Positions 1-5,769 of a stretch of DNA of 6,824 nt are shown piece by piece. Source of the DNA: Candidatus Pelagibacter sp. (GTDB taxonomy: Bacteria; Pseudomonadota; Alphaproteobacteria; Pelagibacterales; Pelagibacteraceae); the NCBI GenBank assembly GCA_028343315.1, contig JAOLYI010000019.1, forward strand, positions 1 to 6,824. The letters run 5' to 3'. The notes under the pieces are model-generated. The model was not told where the DNA came from. It searched no databases and saw only the letters and a program-made list of their open reading frames with translations. The position numbers and the translations under genes were made by a program. Position 1 is the first letter of the stretch; each line of letters begins with the position of its first letter.

Positions 1-558
1 GGGAATAATTCGACAATTAAATAAAAGTTTACCGCTTGCATGCGTTTTACCTTTATCATGATCAAAAAAAACTCCGGGGCTTCTGTGCATTTGATTTACA
101 ACAACTCTTTCAACCCCATTAGTAATAAAAGTAGCACTTGGTGTCATTAAAGGAAGGTCTCCTATAAATACCTCTTGCTCTTTAGCGGAAAGAATCTGTT
201 TTGTATTATTTTCTGCATCAATATCATAAACGACTAATCTCAAATTTGCTTTGAGTGCTGCACAATATGATAAACTTCTTTGTTTGCATTCAATAACATC
301 AAATTTTGGTTTTTCTAACTTATATGAAATATATTCTAAAGTTGATTTATCGTTTCCATCTTCAATTGGGAATATGCTTTTAAAAACTTTATCAATACCC
401 TTTGATAAATCGTCTAACTGCTCATTTAGAGTTTTTGACTCTAGGAACTCGTCATATGAGTTTTTTTGTACTTCTATCAGATTGGGTATAGATAAACCTT
501 CGACTAGTTTACCAAAGTTTTTTCTTATATGTTTCTTTTGAGTAAAAGATAATTGCAT
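1..558 (-). CDS. rpoB: RNA polymerase beta subunit, N-terminal 186 residues (partial)
   Basis: This is the start of the beta subunit of DNA-dependent RNA polymerase, the catalytic core enzyme of transcription. The gene reads leftward from an ATG at 558-556 and stays open to base 1, giving 186 codons of a protein usually around 1,350 residues, so the truncation is only the window edge. Diagnostic sequence lies near the visible end: GDLPLMTPSATFITNG (133-148), then RVVVNQMHRSPGVFF (151-165) and DKGKTHASGK (168-177), all closely matching the beta-lobe region of bacterial RpoB. From general knowledge, the HRSPG neighbourhood is the N-terminal rifampicin-resistance cluster. The ATG is the natural start because MQLSFTQKKHIRKNFGK resembles family N termini. 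No clear Shine-Dalgarno sequence precedes it. It follows rplL by 62 nt, a gap that carries a terminator-like hairpin. Confidence 0.97.
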   Translation of the reverse strand, partial: MQLSFTQKKHIRKNFGKLVEGLSIPNLIEVQKNSYDEFLESKTLNEQLDDLSKGIDKVFKSIFPIEDGNDKSTLEYISYKLEKPKFDVIECKQRSLSYCAALKANLRLVVYDIDAENNTKQILSAKEQEVFIGDLPLMTPSATFITNGVERVVVNQMHRSPGVFFDHDKGKTHASGKLLFNCRIIP

Positions 559-565
559 CTAATAT

Positions 566-600
566 AAAAAAATCTTACTGCAAAATTTAATTTACAGTAA
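566..600 (-). terminator. Hairpin plus U-run between rplL and rpoB (possible attenuator)
   Basis: In the minus-strand transcript, UUACUGUAAA (bases 600-591) can pair with UUUGCAGUAA (584-575), giving ten pairs with one G-U wobble and a six-base loop UUAAAU. The 3' arm is followed after GA by seven U residues (572-566). This is the layout of an intrinsic terminator, although the stem is AU-rich and therefore weak. It lies wholly inside the 62-nt rplL-rpoB gap, just upstream of the rpoB ATG. In Escherichia coli a partial terminator and an RNase III site occupy the same place and lower rpoBC expression relative to the ribosomal genes. A similar role here is inference. Confidence 0.45.
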
Positions 601-620
601 AATCTAGTCTTTAATTTTGT

Positions 621-992
621 TTACTTTAATTCTACTTTAGCACCAGCTGCTTCAAGTTTTTTCTTAAATTCTTCAGCTTCTTTTTTAGCTACGCCACCTT
701 TTACTTCTTTTGGCGCCGCCTCTACTAAATCTTTAGCTTCTTTTAAACCTAAACCAGTTATTGCTCTTACTTCTTTAATAACATTAATTTTTTTATCACC
801 TGCCGAAGCTAAGAAAACTGAAAATTCTGACTTTTCTTCTCCTGCTGGAGCTGCTGCTCCACCTGCCGGTGCTGCAGCTACGGGTGCTGCTGCTGTTACT
901 CCCCATTTTTCTTCTAATTGTTTAGATAGTTCCGCTGCTTCAACAACTGTTAAAGTAGAAAGTTCATCTATAATTTTATTTAAGTCTGCCAT
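621..992 (-). CDS. rplL: 50S ribosomal protein L7/L12
   Basis: L7/L12 is the multicopy acidic stalk protein of the large subunit. It recruits and stimulates the GTPase factors, including EF-Tu and EF-G. The 123-residue product has family length and the expected layout: an N-terminal dimerisation and L10-binding helix region (about 1-31), an Ala/Pro/Gly-rich flexible hinge (about 33-51), and the globular C-terminal factor-binding domain. That domain begins at [20 protein letters not shown] (57-76) and continues with [16 protein letters not shown] (80-95). The ATG is supported by an AGGA at 1002-999, six bases upstream. It sits 15 nt after rplJ, whose product anchors it, and 62 nt before rpoB. 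Confidence 0.98.
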   Translation of the reverse strand: MADLNKIIDELSTLTVVEAAELSKQLEEKWGVTAAAPVAAAPAGGAAAPAGEEKSEFSVFLASAGDKKINVIKEVRAITGLGLKEAKDLVEAAPKEVKGGVAKKEAEEFKKKLEAAGAKVELK

Positions 993-998
993 TTTTTT

Positions 999-1002
999 TC
1001 CT
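999..1002 (-). promoter_or_regulatory. Ribosome binding site of rplL
   Basis: AGGA lies six bases before the rplL ATG, inside the 15-nt rplJ-rplL gap. It is followed only by an A-run up to the start codon, an open context that suits the high L7/L12 output needed for several copies per ribosome. Confidence 0.65.
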
Positions 1003-1007
1003 GTGAT

Positions 1008-1520
1008 TTAATTTTTTAAACTCTTTGCGCGCGCTAAATTAGCAATTTTTGAGCCTGGTGCAAGTAAAATACTTACTAATTTTTGAGCTGGAGTGGCTAA
1101 AATTCCCACTATTTTGGCTCTAGCTTCCTCTAAAGAAGGAAGTGTGGCAATTACAGACACCTCTTTTTCATCTAAAACCTTGCCATCCATAAATCCAGCG
1201 ACAATTTTTAATTTGTTATTAGATTTTGAAAATTTAGTTAAAATTTTTGCAGTAGATATAGGGTCAGAGGATATAGCAGCAGCTGTAGGTCCAATAAAGT
1301 ATTTTTCTAAGTCCTTTTTTGATGTTTCTTTGAGGGCAATTTTAGTAATTTTGTTTTTTGTTATTTTAAATAAAATTCCTTTATCTCTTAATTCTTTCCT
1401 AAGTGCATCGAGTTCATTAACATTGAGACCTTGATATTGTGCAATCATTACAGACTCATTGTCTGTAAAATTTTTTTTCATTTCTTCAACGTAATTTTTT
1501 TTTGCTTCTTTTGACATCAT
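1008..1520 (-). CDS. rplJ: 50S ribosomal protein L10
   Basis: L10 forms the base of the ribosomal stalk: its N-terminal globular domain binds 23S rRNA with L11, and its C-terminal helix carries L7/L12 dimers. The 170-residue product is of normal length. It shows the typical start SKEAKKNYVEEMKKNF, a conserved YQGLNVNELDALRKELR stretch (about 29-45), then KITKNKITKIAL (52-63) and a C-terminal ATPAQKLVSILLAPGSKIA segment. Two adjacent ATG codons are possible. The first (1520) is 12 nt from an AGGAG (1537-1533) lying inside the end of rplA, whereas the second is 15 nt away, so I prefer the first. Only 4 nt separate it from rplA, leaving no separate L10-binding leader of the E. coli kind. Confidence 0.97.
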   Translation of the reverse strand: MMSKEAKKNYVEEMKKNFTDNESVMIAQYQGLNVNELDALRKELRDKGILFKITKNKITKIALKETSKKDLEKYFIGPTAAAISSDPISTAKILTKFSKSNNKLKIVAGFMDGKVLDEKEVSVIATLPSLEEARAKIVGILATPAQKLVSILLAPGSKIANLARAKSLKN

Positions 1521-1524
1521 AAAA

Positions 1525-2211
1525 TTACTTAGCTCCTACTTTATAAGAAATTCCCATTGTTGAAGTTATAAAAGTATTTTTTATAAACTCGCCTTTAATT
1601 GTATCAGGCTTTTCTTTTTTAATACTTTCAATAAAGTAATTAAAATTTTCAACTAATTTTTCAGAAGAAAAACTTTTCCTTCCTATTGTAGATGATAAAT
1701 TTCCGTCCTTGTCATTTCTTATTTCTACTAATCCAGTTTTAATATCATTAACTGCTTTAGGAATATCTGTTGCGACAGTTCCTAGTTTAGGATTTGGCAT
1801 TAAACCTTTTGGGCCTAAAACTTTTCCATGTTTACCAATTTTTCCCATCATAGCTGGTGTGCAAATAAGTTTTGTAAAATTAAATTTTCCTGCAGCAATA
1901 TTTTCTATTAAATCATCAGATCCAACAATATCGGCCCCTGTTTTTTTTGCTTCATCTATTTTATCTGGTTCACATAAAACTGCGATCTTGTTTTTTTTAC
2001 CTGAACCATTTGGTAAATTTACAACAGTTCTTAAACTTAAATCTCCGCCTTTAGATTGTTTTAAATTAATTTTTAATGACACATCAATCGACTCATCAAA
2101 TTTTGTGGTACAGTTTTTTTTAACTAATTCTATAATCTCTTTACTATTAATTTTTTTATTTTTAATAACTGTTTTTAAAATTTCTTTATATCTTTTTGAT
2201 TTTTTTTTCAT
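1525..2211 (-). CDS. rplA: 50S ribosomal protein L1
   Basis: L1 builds the mobile L1 stalk that contacts the E-site tRNA and helps its release. In many bacteria it also represses translation of its own rplK-rplA mRNA. The 228-residue product is close to the usual length of about 230. The family signature is clear at 125-146: IGKHGKVLGPKGLMPNPK followed by LGTV. After it come AVNDIKTGLVEIRNDKDG (153-170) and STIGRKSF (174-181). The N terminus is lysine-rich (KKKSKRYKE). The ATG lies 2 nt after the rplK stop, with a weak AGAG (2220-2217) five bases upstream, suggesting translational coupling to rplK. Confidence 0.97.
   Translation of the reverse strand: MKKKSKRYKEILKTVIKNKKINSKEIIELVKKNCTTKFDESIDVSLKINLKQSKGGDLSLRTVVNLPNGSGKKNKIAVLCEPDKIDEAKKTGADIVGSDDLIENIAAGKFNFTKLICTPAMMGKIGKHGKVLGPKGLMPNPKLGTVATDIPKAVNDIKTGLVEIRNDKDGNLSSTIGRKSFSSEKLVENFNYFIESIKKEKPDTIKGEFIKNTFITSTMGISYKVGAK
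1533..1537 (-). promoter_or_regulatory. Ribosome binding site of rplJ, inside rplA
   Basis: AGGAG lies within the final Val-Gly-Ala codons of rplA, 12 nt before the first rplJ ATG and 15 nt before the second. The spacing is long but favours the first of the two tandem ATG codons. Confidence 0.6.
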
Positions 2212-2213
2212 AA

Positions 2214-2639
2214 TTACTCTTTTACTTCTATACCCATAGATCTAGCTGAACCACAAATAATTTTTGTTGCTTCTTTAATGTCAAAAGCATTTAAATCCTT
2301 CATTTTTTCCTTAGCGATTGCTTCTGCTTGTTTCATAGTTATAGAACCTGCAATAACTCTACCAGGTTCTTTTGAACCACTTTTTAGTTTAGCGGCTTCT
2401 CTTATAAAATGAGATGCTGGCGGAGATTTAATTATAAAATCAAATTTTTTATCTTTATAGACTGTTATTACTACGGGAACAGGTTTTCCCATAAAAGCTT
2501 TTGTTTTTTCATTAAAAGCTTTACAGAATTCCATTATATTAATTCCCCTTTGACCCAAAGCTGGGCCTACGGGAGGAGCCGGATTTGCTTGCCCTCCTTT
2601 TATTTGTAATTTCACGTAACCTGCAATTTCTTTTGCCAT
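2214..2639 (-). CDS. rplK: 50S ribosomal protein L11
   Basis: L11 binds the GTPase-associated region of 23S rRNA at the stalk base, works with L10 and L7/L12 in factor-dependent GTP hydrolysis, and is needed for RelA activation where that enzyme is present. The 141-residue length is standard. The proline-rich N-terminal domain is plain: [20 protein letters not shown] (11-30), then [13 protein letters not shown] (31-43). The rRNA-binding C-terminal domain contains [20 protein letters not shown] (71-90), [10 protein letters not shown] (92-101) and the terminal [10 protein letters not shown] (130-139). The ATG directly abuts the nusG stop codon with no intervening base. Confidence 0.98.
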   Translation of the reverse strand: MAKEIAGYVKLQIKGGQANPAPPVGPALGQRGINIMEFCKAFNEKTKAFMGKPVPVVITVYKDKKFDFIIKSPPASHFIREAAKLKSGSKEPGRVIAGSITMKQAEAIAKEKMKDLNAFDIKEATKIICGSARSMGIEVKE

Positions 2640-3164
2640 TTAATTTTTCTCCACCTGGTTAAATTCTAAATCAACAGGAGTAGCCCTACCAAATATAGAA
2701 ACTGACACTTTAAGTCTAGATTTTTCTTCATCTATTTCCTCGATTAAACCATTAAATGAAGCAAATGGACCATCACAAACTTTAACTTTTTCACCAATTT
2801 CAAAAGTAATGCCAGTTTTTTGATTGTCAGCGCTCTCGGAAACTTGACCAAGTATTCTTTGTATTTCGTTGTCAGATATAGGTGTTGGTTTGTCTCCAGA
2901 ACCTAAAAAACCGCTCACTTTTGTTAGGTTTTTAATTAAATGATAAATTTGTTTTGTTAATTCTACTTTGAGTAAAACATAGCCAGGAAAATATTTGCTT
3001 TCTTTTTTAGTCCTTTTACCTTTTTTTACTAGAGTTATTTGATGTGTGGGAACTAAAATTTCACCTATATTATCTTCAAGTTTATGTTTTTTTAGCTCTT
3101 CTCTTATAGATTCAACTACTTTTTTTTCAAAACCGGAGTAAGCTTGTACGATATACCAATTCAT
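2640..3164 (-). CDS. nusG: Transcription termination/antitermination factor NusG
   Basis: NusG binds elongating RNA polymerase through its N-terminal NGN domain and, through its KOW domain, contacts Rho or ribosomal protein S10, so linking transcription to translation. The 174-residue product fits the family. The NGN domain starts with MNWYIVQAYSGFEKKV and holds the signature KYFPGYVLLKV (57-67) and a VSGFLG loop (83-88). The KOW domain runs from about 121 to the end, with FEIGEKVKVCDGPFASFNGL (121-140) and SIFGRATPVDLEFNQVEK. The start lies 2 nt after the secE stop with no visible Shine-Dalgarno sequence, so reinitiation after secE is likely. Its 3' end supplies the rplK ribosome binding site. 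Confidence 0.98.
   Translation of the reverse strand: MNWYIVQAYSGFEKKVVESIREELKKHKLEDNIGEILVPTHQITLVKKGKRTKKESKYFPGYVLLKVELTKQIYHLIKNLTKVSGFLGSGDKPTPISDNEIQRILGQVSESADNQKTGITFEIGEKVKVCDGPFASFNGLIEEIDEEKSRLKVSVSIFGRATPVDLEFNQVEKN
2649..2655 (-). promoter_or_regulatory. Ribosome binding site of rplK
   Basis: GGTGGAG in the minus-strand transcript ends nine bases before the rplK ATG. It is embedded in the last sense codons of nusG (the Val-Glu codons), so nusG coding sequence doubles as the ribosome binding site. This supports the chosen rplK start and suggests coupled translation. Confidence 0.7.
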
Positions 3165-3166
3165 TA

Positions 3167-3358
3167 TTAGAAATTAATAGTTAATACTAGGTTTAAAAGA
3201 AATCTCAGGATTTGATCTAGGATCAAAAAGAAAATTGCTGCAATAGAAGCCAACGCAAACACCATAACAGCTCCCATCATTGTGTCTTTTTTCGTGGGCC
3301 ATGTTATTCTGAATGTTTCTTGTTTAACTTCCTGAATAAATTTTAAAGGATTTTTCAT
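3167..3358 (-). CDS. secE: Preprotein translocase subunit SecE
   Basis: SecE is the small essential subunit that clamps SecY in the inner-membrane protein-export channel. The 63-residue product is the short single-span form common outside enteric bacteria. It has an amphipathic N-terminal part with KFIQEVKQETFRITWPTKKD (6-25), whose Lys-Gln-Glu...Trp-Pro core is the family signature. One membrane segment follows at about 29-48 and a hydrophobic tail to Phe63. I chose the ATG at 3358 rather than an in-frame one at 3403, because the longer form would extend 15 codons into the tRNA-Trp gene. An AGAGAAAG lies just upstream. The gene starts 15 nt after the tRNA-Trp CCA end and is followed by nusG, the widely conserved order. 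Confidence 0.95.
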   Translation of the reverse strand: MKNPLKFIQEVKQETFRITWPTKKDTMMGAVMVFALASIAAIFFLILDQILRFLLNLVLTINF

Positions 3359-3364
3359 AACTTT

Positions 3365-3376
3365 CTCTAAGTTTGG
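3365..3376 (-). repeat. 12-nt direct repeat after tRNA-Trp (copy 1)
   Basis: CCAAACTTAGAG runs from the tRNA-Trp CCA into the spacer before secE. The identical 12 bases follow the tRNA-Tyr body at 4810-4799. Here the AGAG part also lies at the secE ribosome binding position, in the loop of a tiny AACTT/AAGTT stem (3373-3369 with 3363-3359). Confidence 0.6.
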
Positions 3377-3449
3377 CAGGAGCGGAGGGACTCGAACCCA
3401 CAACCTCCGGTTTTGGAGACCGGCGCTCTACCAATTGAACTACGCTCCT
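3374..3449 (-). tRNA. tRNA-Trp (anticodon CCA)
   Basis: This 76-nt cloverleaf includes an encoded 3' CCA. The acceptor stem is AGGAGCG with CGCTCCT, and the discriminator base is G, as usual for bacterial tRNA-Trp. The D arm contains the invariant GGT of AATTGGT. The anticodon stem CCGGT/ACCGG closes the loop CTCCAAA, with anticodon CCA reading UGG. The T arm contains GGTTCGAGTCC. It starts 5 nt after the tuf stop codon and ends 15 nt before secE, so it must be cut out of the shared tuf-secE transcript. The tuf, tRNA-Trp, secE, nusG order is common in alphaproteobacteria. Confidence 0.97.
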
Positions 3450-3454
3450 AAGCG

Positions 3455-4654
3455 TTACTTAATTATTTTAGTTACTACTCCTGCTCCAACTGTTTTTCCA
3501 CCTTCTCTGATTGCGAAATTTAAATTGTCATTCATCGCAATAGGTGTGATTAACTTAACGGTAAATTTTCCATCATCACCTGGCATAACCATTTCAGTTC
3601 CTGATGGTAAAGTTACTTCTCCAGTTACATCAGTAGTTCTAAAATAAAATTGAGGTCTATATTTTGTAAAGAAAGGAGTGTGTCTGCCGCCCTCTTCTTT
3701 TTTCAAAATGTAAGCCTGACATTCAAATTCTGTGTGAGGAGTTATTGATCCTGGTTTACATAAAACCTGTCCCCTTTCAACATCTTCTCTTTCAACACCT
3801 CTTAAAAGAGCTCCAATGTTGTCACCTGCTTCACCGCTATCTAAAAGTTTTCTAAACATTTCTACTCCAGTACAAACAGATTTTTTCGTATCTCTAATAC
3901 CAACGATTTCAATTTCTTCACCTACTTTGATAACACCTGACTCTACTCTTCCAGTCACAACTGTACCTCGACCAGAAATAGAAAATACATCTTCAACTGG
4001 CATTAAGAAAGGTTTGTCTTTTGGTCTATCTGGCTGAGGAATAGTTTCATCAACAGCTTTCATCAATTCCATGATTGCGTTTTTTCCTGTAGCTTCATCT
4101 TTTCCTTCAACTGCATTTAAAGCTGAACCTTTTATGATTGGAATTTTATCTCCCGGAAATTTATAAGAAGTTAATAGTTCTCTAATTTCTTCTTCAACCA
4201 AATCAACAAGTTCTTTGTCTTTAACTGTATCAATTTTGTTTAAGAAAACTACGATAGCAGGAACACCAACTTGTCTGGCTAATAGAATGTGCTCTCTTGT
4301 TTGAGGCATTGGACCATCAGCAGCGTTAACAACTAAAATTGCTCCGTCCATTTGTGCTGCACCTGTAATCATGTTCTTTACATAATCAGCGTGACCAGGA
4401 CAGTCTACGTGAGCATAATGTCTTTTTTCAGTTTCATATTCAACGTGTGCAGTTGAAATTGTAATTCCTCTTTCTTTTTCCTCTGGCGCTTTATCAATTT
4501 GATCGTAAGCAACAAAGTTTGCTGAGCTTGAACCTCCGGCTTCGGATAATACTTTAGTTATTGCTGCAGTTAATGTTGTTTTACCGTGGTCTACGTGTCC
4601 GATTGTACCTATGTTACAATGCGGTTTGTTTCGTTGAAACTTCTCTTTTGACAT
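3455..4654 (-). CDS. tuf: Elongation factor Tu
   Basis: EF-Tu is the GTPase that delivers aminoacyl-tRNA to the ribosomal A site. The 399-residue product is complete, slightly longer than the 394 residues of the E. coli protein. GTP-binding elements are all intact: P-loop GHVDHGKT (19-26), switch I RGITIS (62-67), DCPGHADY (84-91), NKID (139-142) and SAL (177-179). Domain 2 includes [17 protein letters not shown] (222-238). Domain 3 includes [15 protein letters not shown] (331-345) and ends with [17 protein letters not shown]. The ATG is preceded by GAGGA (4668-4664) at nine bases. It lies between tRNA-Gly (35 nt upstream) and tRNA-Trp (5 nt downstream) in one transcription unit. Whether the genome has a second tuf copy cannot be seen here. 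Confidence 0.99.
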   Translation of the reverse strand: MSKEKFQRNKPHCNIGTIGHVDHGKTTLTAAITKVLSEAGGSSSANFVAYDQIDKAPEEKERGITISTAHVEYETEKRHYAHVDCPGHADYVKNMITGAAQMDGAILVVNAADGPMPQTREHILLARQVGVPAIVVFLNKIDTVKDKELVDLVEEEIRELLTSYKFPGDKIPIIKGSALNAVEGKDEATGKNAIMELMKAVDETIPQPDRPKDKPFLMPVEDVFSISGRGTVVTGRVESGVIKVGEEIEIVGIRDTKKSVCTGVEMFRKLLDSGEAGDNIGALLRGVEREDVERGQVLCKPGSITPHTEFECQAYILKKEEGGRHTPFFTKYRPQFYFRTTDVTGEVTLPSGTEMVMPGDDGKFTVKLITPIAMNDNLNFAIREGGKTVGAGVVTKIIK

Positions 4655-4663
4655 TTTATTTTT

Positions 4664-4668
4664 TCCTC
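4664..4668 (-). promoter_or_regulatory. Ribosome binding site of tuf
   Basis: GAGGA ends nine bases before the tuf ATG. It lies in the 35-nt tRNA-Gly to tuf spacer, which is otherwise a run of A and T. Confidence 0.7.
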
Positions 4669-4689
4669 GCTTTATTTTAATTTTAATTT

Positions 4690-4763
4690 TGGAGCGGGTA
4701 AAGGGAATCGAACCCTTACATCCAGCTTGGAAGGCTAGCGTTCTACCATTGAACTACACCCGC
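4690..4763 (-). tRNA. tRNA-Gly (anticodon UCC)
   Basis: This is a 74-nt cloverleaf with encoded CCA. The acceptor stem GCGGGTG pairs with TACCCGC (a G-U closes the inner end), and the discriminator is U, typical of bacterial tRNA-Gly. The anticodon stem CTAGC/GCTGG encloses the loop CTTCCAA, with anticodon TCC (UCC) reading GGA and, by wobble, GGG. The T arm contains GGGTTCGATTCCC. It lies between tRNA-Tyr (44 nt upstream) and tuf (35 nt downstream), matching the tyr-gly part of the E. coli tRNA-tufB operon. Confidence 0.97.
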
Positions 4764-4768
4764 AATAT

Positions 4769-4810
4769 CCAAACTTAACACGCCCTTTATCATTAAAGCT
4801 CTAAGTTTGG
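4769..4810 (-). repeat. Inverted repeat with inner hairpin in the tRNA-Tyr/tRNA-Gly spacer
   Basis: CCAAACTTA at the 3' end of tRNA-Tyr (4810-4802, its first three bases being the tRNA CCA) is perfectly complementary to TAAGTTTGG (4777-4769), just before tRNA-Gly. Within it a second five-pair stem, CTTTA/TAAAG (4798-4794 with 4789-4785), closes a four-base loop ATGA. In the precursor RNA the whole spacer can therefore fold into a nested hairpin between the two cloverleafs. A role in tRNA processing is inference. Confidence 0.6.
4799..4810 (-). repeat. 12-nt direct repeat after tRNA-Tyr (copy 2)
   Basis: CCAAACTTAGAG begins at the tRNA-Tyr CCA and matches exactly the 12 bases after the tRNA-Trp discriminator at 3376-3365. 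The tRNA-Gly trailer starts CCAAAATTA and agrees only in part. Confidence 0.6.
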
Positions 4811-4893
4811 TGGAGGGGGAAAGATTCGAACTTTCGAAGACCGAAGTCAACGGGTTTACAGCCCGCCCCATTTGACCGCTTTGGTACCCCTCC
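4808..4893 (-). tRNA. tRNA-Tyr (anticodon GUA)
   Basis: This is an 86-nt class II tRNA with a long variable arm and encoded CCA. The acceptor stem is GGAGGGG with CCCCTCC, and the discriminator is A. The anticodon stem GCGGG/CCCGT encloses the loop CTGTAAA, with anticodon GTA (GUA) reading UAU and UAC. The variable arm is formed around TGACTTCGGTC and the T arm is GAAAG-TTCGAAT-CTTTC. It is the first gene of the minus-strand unit and lies about 40 nt from the predicted transcription start. Confidence 0.97.
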
Positions 4894-5025
4894 TTAATCT
4901 TGGGGATACCCACTAACTTAAAAAGCATTTAACAACAAGCGTTTTATAAGCATTTATCTAGTAATTGCAATAAATCATTTTACCTTAAAATATGCTAATA
5001 AATCGTGTATTAAGCGCTAAAATTC
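4894..5025. other. Divergent intergenic region between tRNA-Tyr and rlmB
   Basis: This 132-nt stretch separates the leftward operon from the rightward rlmB unit and must hold control signals for both. The leftward promoter candidate is listed separately. For rlmB only weak -10-like strings are visible (TAAAAT at 4986-4991, TATGCT at 4991-4996), with the palindromic TTGCAA at 4965-4970 as a possible upstream element. I see no open reading frame or RNA gene in it. Confidence 0.6.
4943..4970 (-). promoter_or_regulatory. Candidate sigma-70 promoter of the tRNA-tuf-rpo operon
   Basis: On the minus strand, TTGCAA (4970-4965, four of six matches to TTGACA) is followed after 16 bases by TATAAA (4948-4943, five of six matches to TATAAT). 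Transcription would start near 4936, giving a leader of about 40 nt before tRNA-Tyr. It is the only good pair I see upstream of the first tRNA, but the AT-rich background makes chance matches easy. Confidence 0.4.
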
Positions 5026-5769
5026 ATGAAAAAAACCACCTTTTTAATTGCAGGAAAACACGCGGTTCTAGAAGCCTTAAAAAACCCTAAAAGAAAAATT
5101 GAAAGAATTTTTTTAACCGAAGATGCACAAAAAAAATTAAATAGGGAAAATCAATCTTTAAATTTATTCAAAAAGATTAATGTATTTTATAAATCAAAAA
5201 AGGAATTAGACAACTTATGCGGAAGAGATGATACATCACACCAGGGCTTATTAGCCGAAGTAGAGCAGTTAGAAGAAATTACTTTAAAAGAATTTGTAAT
5301 TGAAAATAAAAAAAATAATCTTAATCTTATTGCTCTTGAAGAAGTTACAGATCCAAGAAATATTGGCTCGATTATTAGAAGCACTGTAGCTTTTAATATA
5401 GATGGCATTATTGTAAAAGAAAGATCTTTTCCATCAAAAAGTAAGTTATTATATAAAAGTGCGAGTGGTGGTATTGAACATATGAAAATATTTAAAGTTT
5501 CAAATTTAAATACAGCTTTAACTTATCTTAAAACTAAAGATTTTTGGATAAGTGCTTTTGACGCGAAAGGCAATAAAGACTTCACTAACCATAAATGGAA
5601 CGGAAAAAACGTACTACTATTTGGATCTGAAGGATTTGGAATAAAAAATCAAACACTAAAAAAATCTGATTTTATTTTTAAAATAAATACTAATAATAAT
5701 ATTGAAAGTTTGAATATATCTAATTCTGTTGCGGTCGTGTGTCATTATATTAATAAAATTTTAAAATGA
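5026..5769 (+). CDS. rlmB: 23S rRNA (guanosine-2'-O)-methyltransferase RlmB, SpoU/TrmH family
   Basis: This is a SAM-dependent RNA 2'-O-ribose methyltransferase of the SPOUT class with the trefoil-knot fold. The RlmB branch methylates G2251 in the peptidyl-transferase P loop of 23S rRNA. The 247 residues comprise an N-terminal RNA-binding domain, with AGKHAVLEALKN (9-20) and HQGLLAEVE (72-80), and a catalytic domain from about 98. The three SpoU motifs are present: DPRNIGSIIRS (109-119), VLLFGSEGFGI (196-206) and ESLNISNSVAV (227-237). These supply the catalytic Asn/Arg and the SAM-binding knot. The N-terminal domain and length favour RlmB over TrmH, but a tRNA target cannot be excluded. No Shine-Dalgarno sequence precedes the ATG. 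The stop overlaps the next gene. Confidence 0.9.
   Translation: MKKTTFLIAGKHAVLEALKNPKRKIERIFLTEDAQKKLNRENQSLNLFKKINVFYKSKKELDNLCGRDDTSHQGLLAEVEQLEEITLKEFVIENKKNNLNLIALEEVTDPRNIGSIIRSTVAFNIDGIIVKERSFPSKSKLLYKSASGGIEHMKIFKVSNLNTALTYLKTKDFWISAFDAKGNKDFTNHKWNGKNVLLFGSEGFGIKNQTLKKSDFIFKINTNNNIESLNISNSVAVVCHYINKILK

Noticed and set aside
251..541. Plus-strand open frame of 96 codons
   Set aside because: It lies antisense within rpoB, whose product is unmistakable, and its translation has no recognisable features.
840..900. GC-richer, repetitive GCTGCT-like stretch considered as a repeat array
   Set aside because: It encodes the normal Ala/Pro/Gly hinge of L7/L12, so the repetition is protein-driven.
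1093..1434. Plus-strand open frame of 113 codons
   Set aside because: It is the antisense shadow of rplJ, an effect of biased codon use in AT-rich DNA.
1709..2239. Plus-strand open frame of 176 codons with a hydrophobic product
   Set aside because: It is antisense to rplA. The Phe/Leu/Ile richness comes from the reverse complement of Lys/Glu/Asn codons.
3359..3403. 15-codon N-terminal extension of secE
   Set aside because: It would translate the 3' half of tRNA-Trp and lies outside family similarity; the internal ATG at 3358 has a purine-rich upstream site.
4743..4928. Minus-strand open frame of 61 codons
   Set aside because: It covers tRNA-Tyr and part of tRNA-Gly, so it is an accidental frame through RNA genes.
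5187..5408. Minus-strand open frame of 73 codons
   Set aside because: It is antisense within rlmB and shows no domain of its own.
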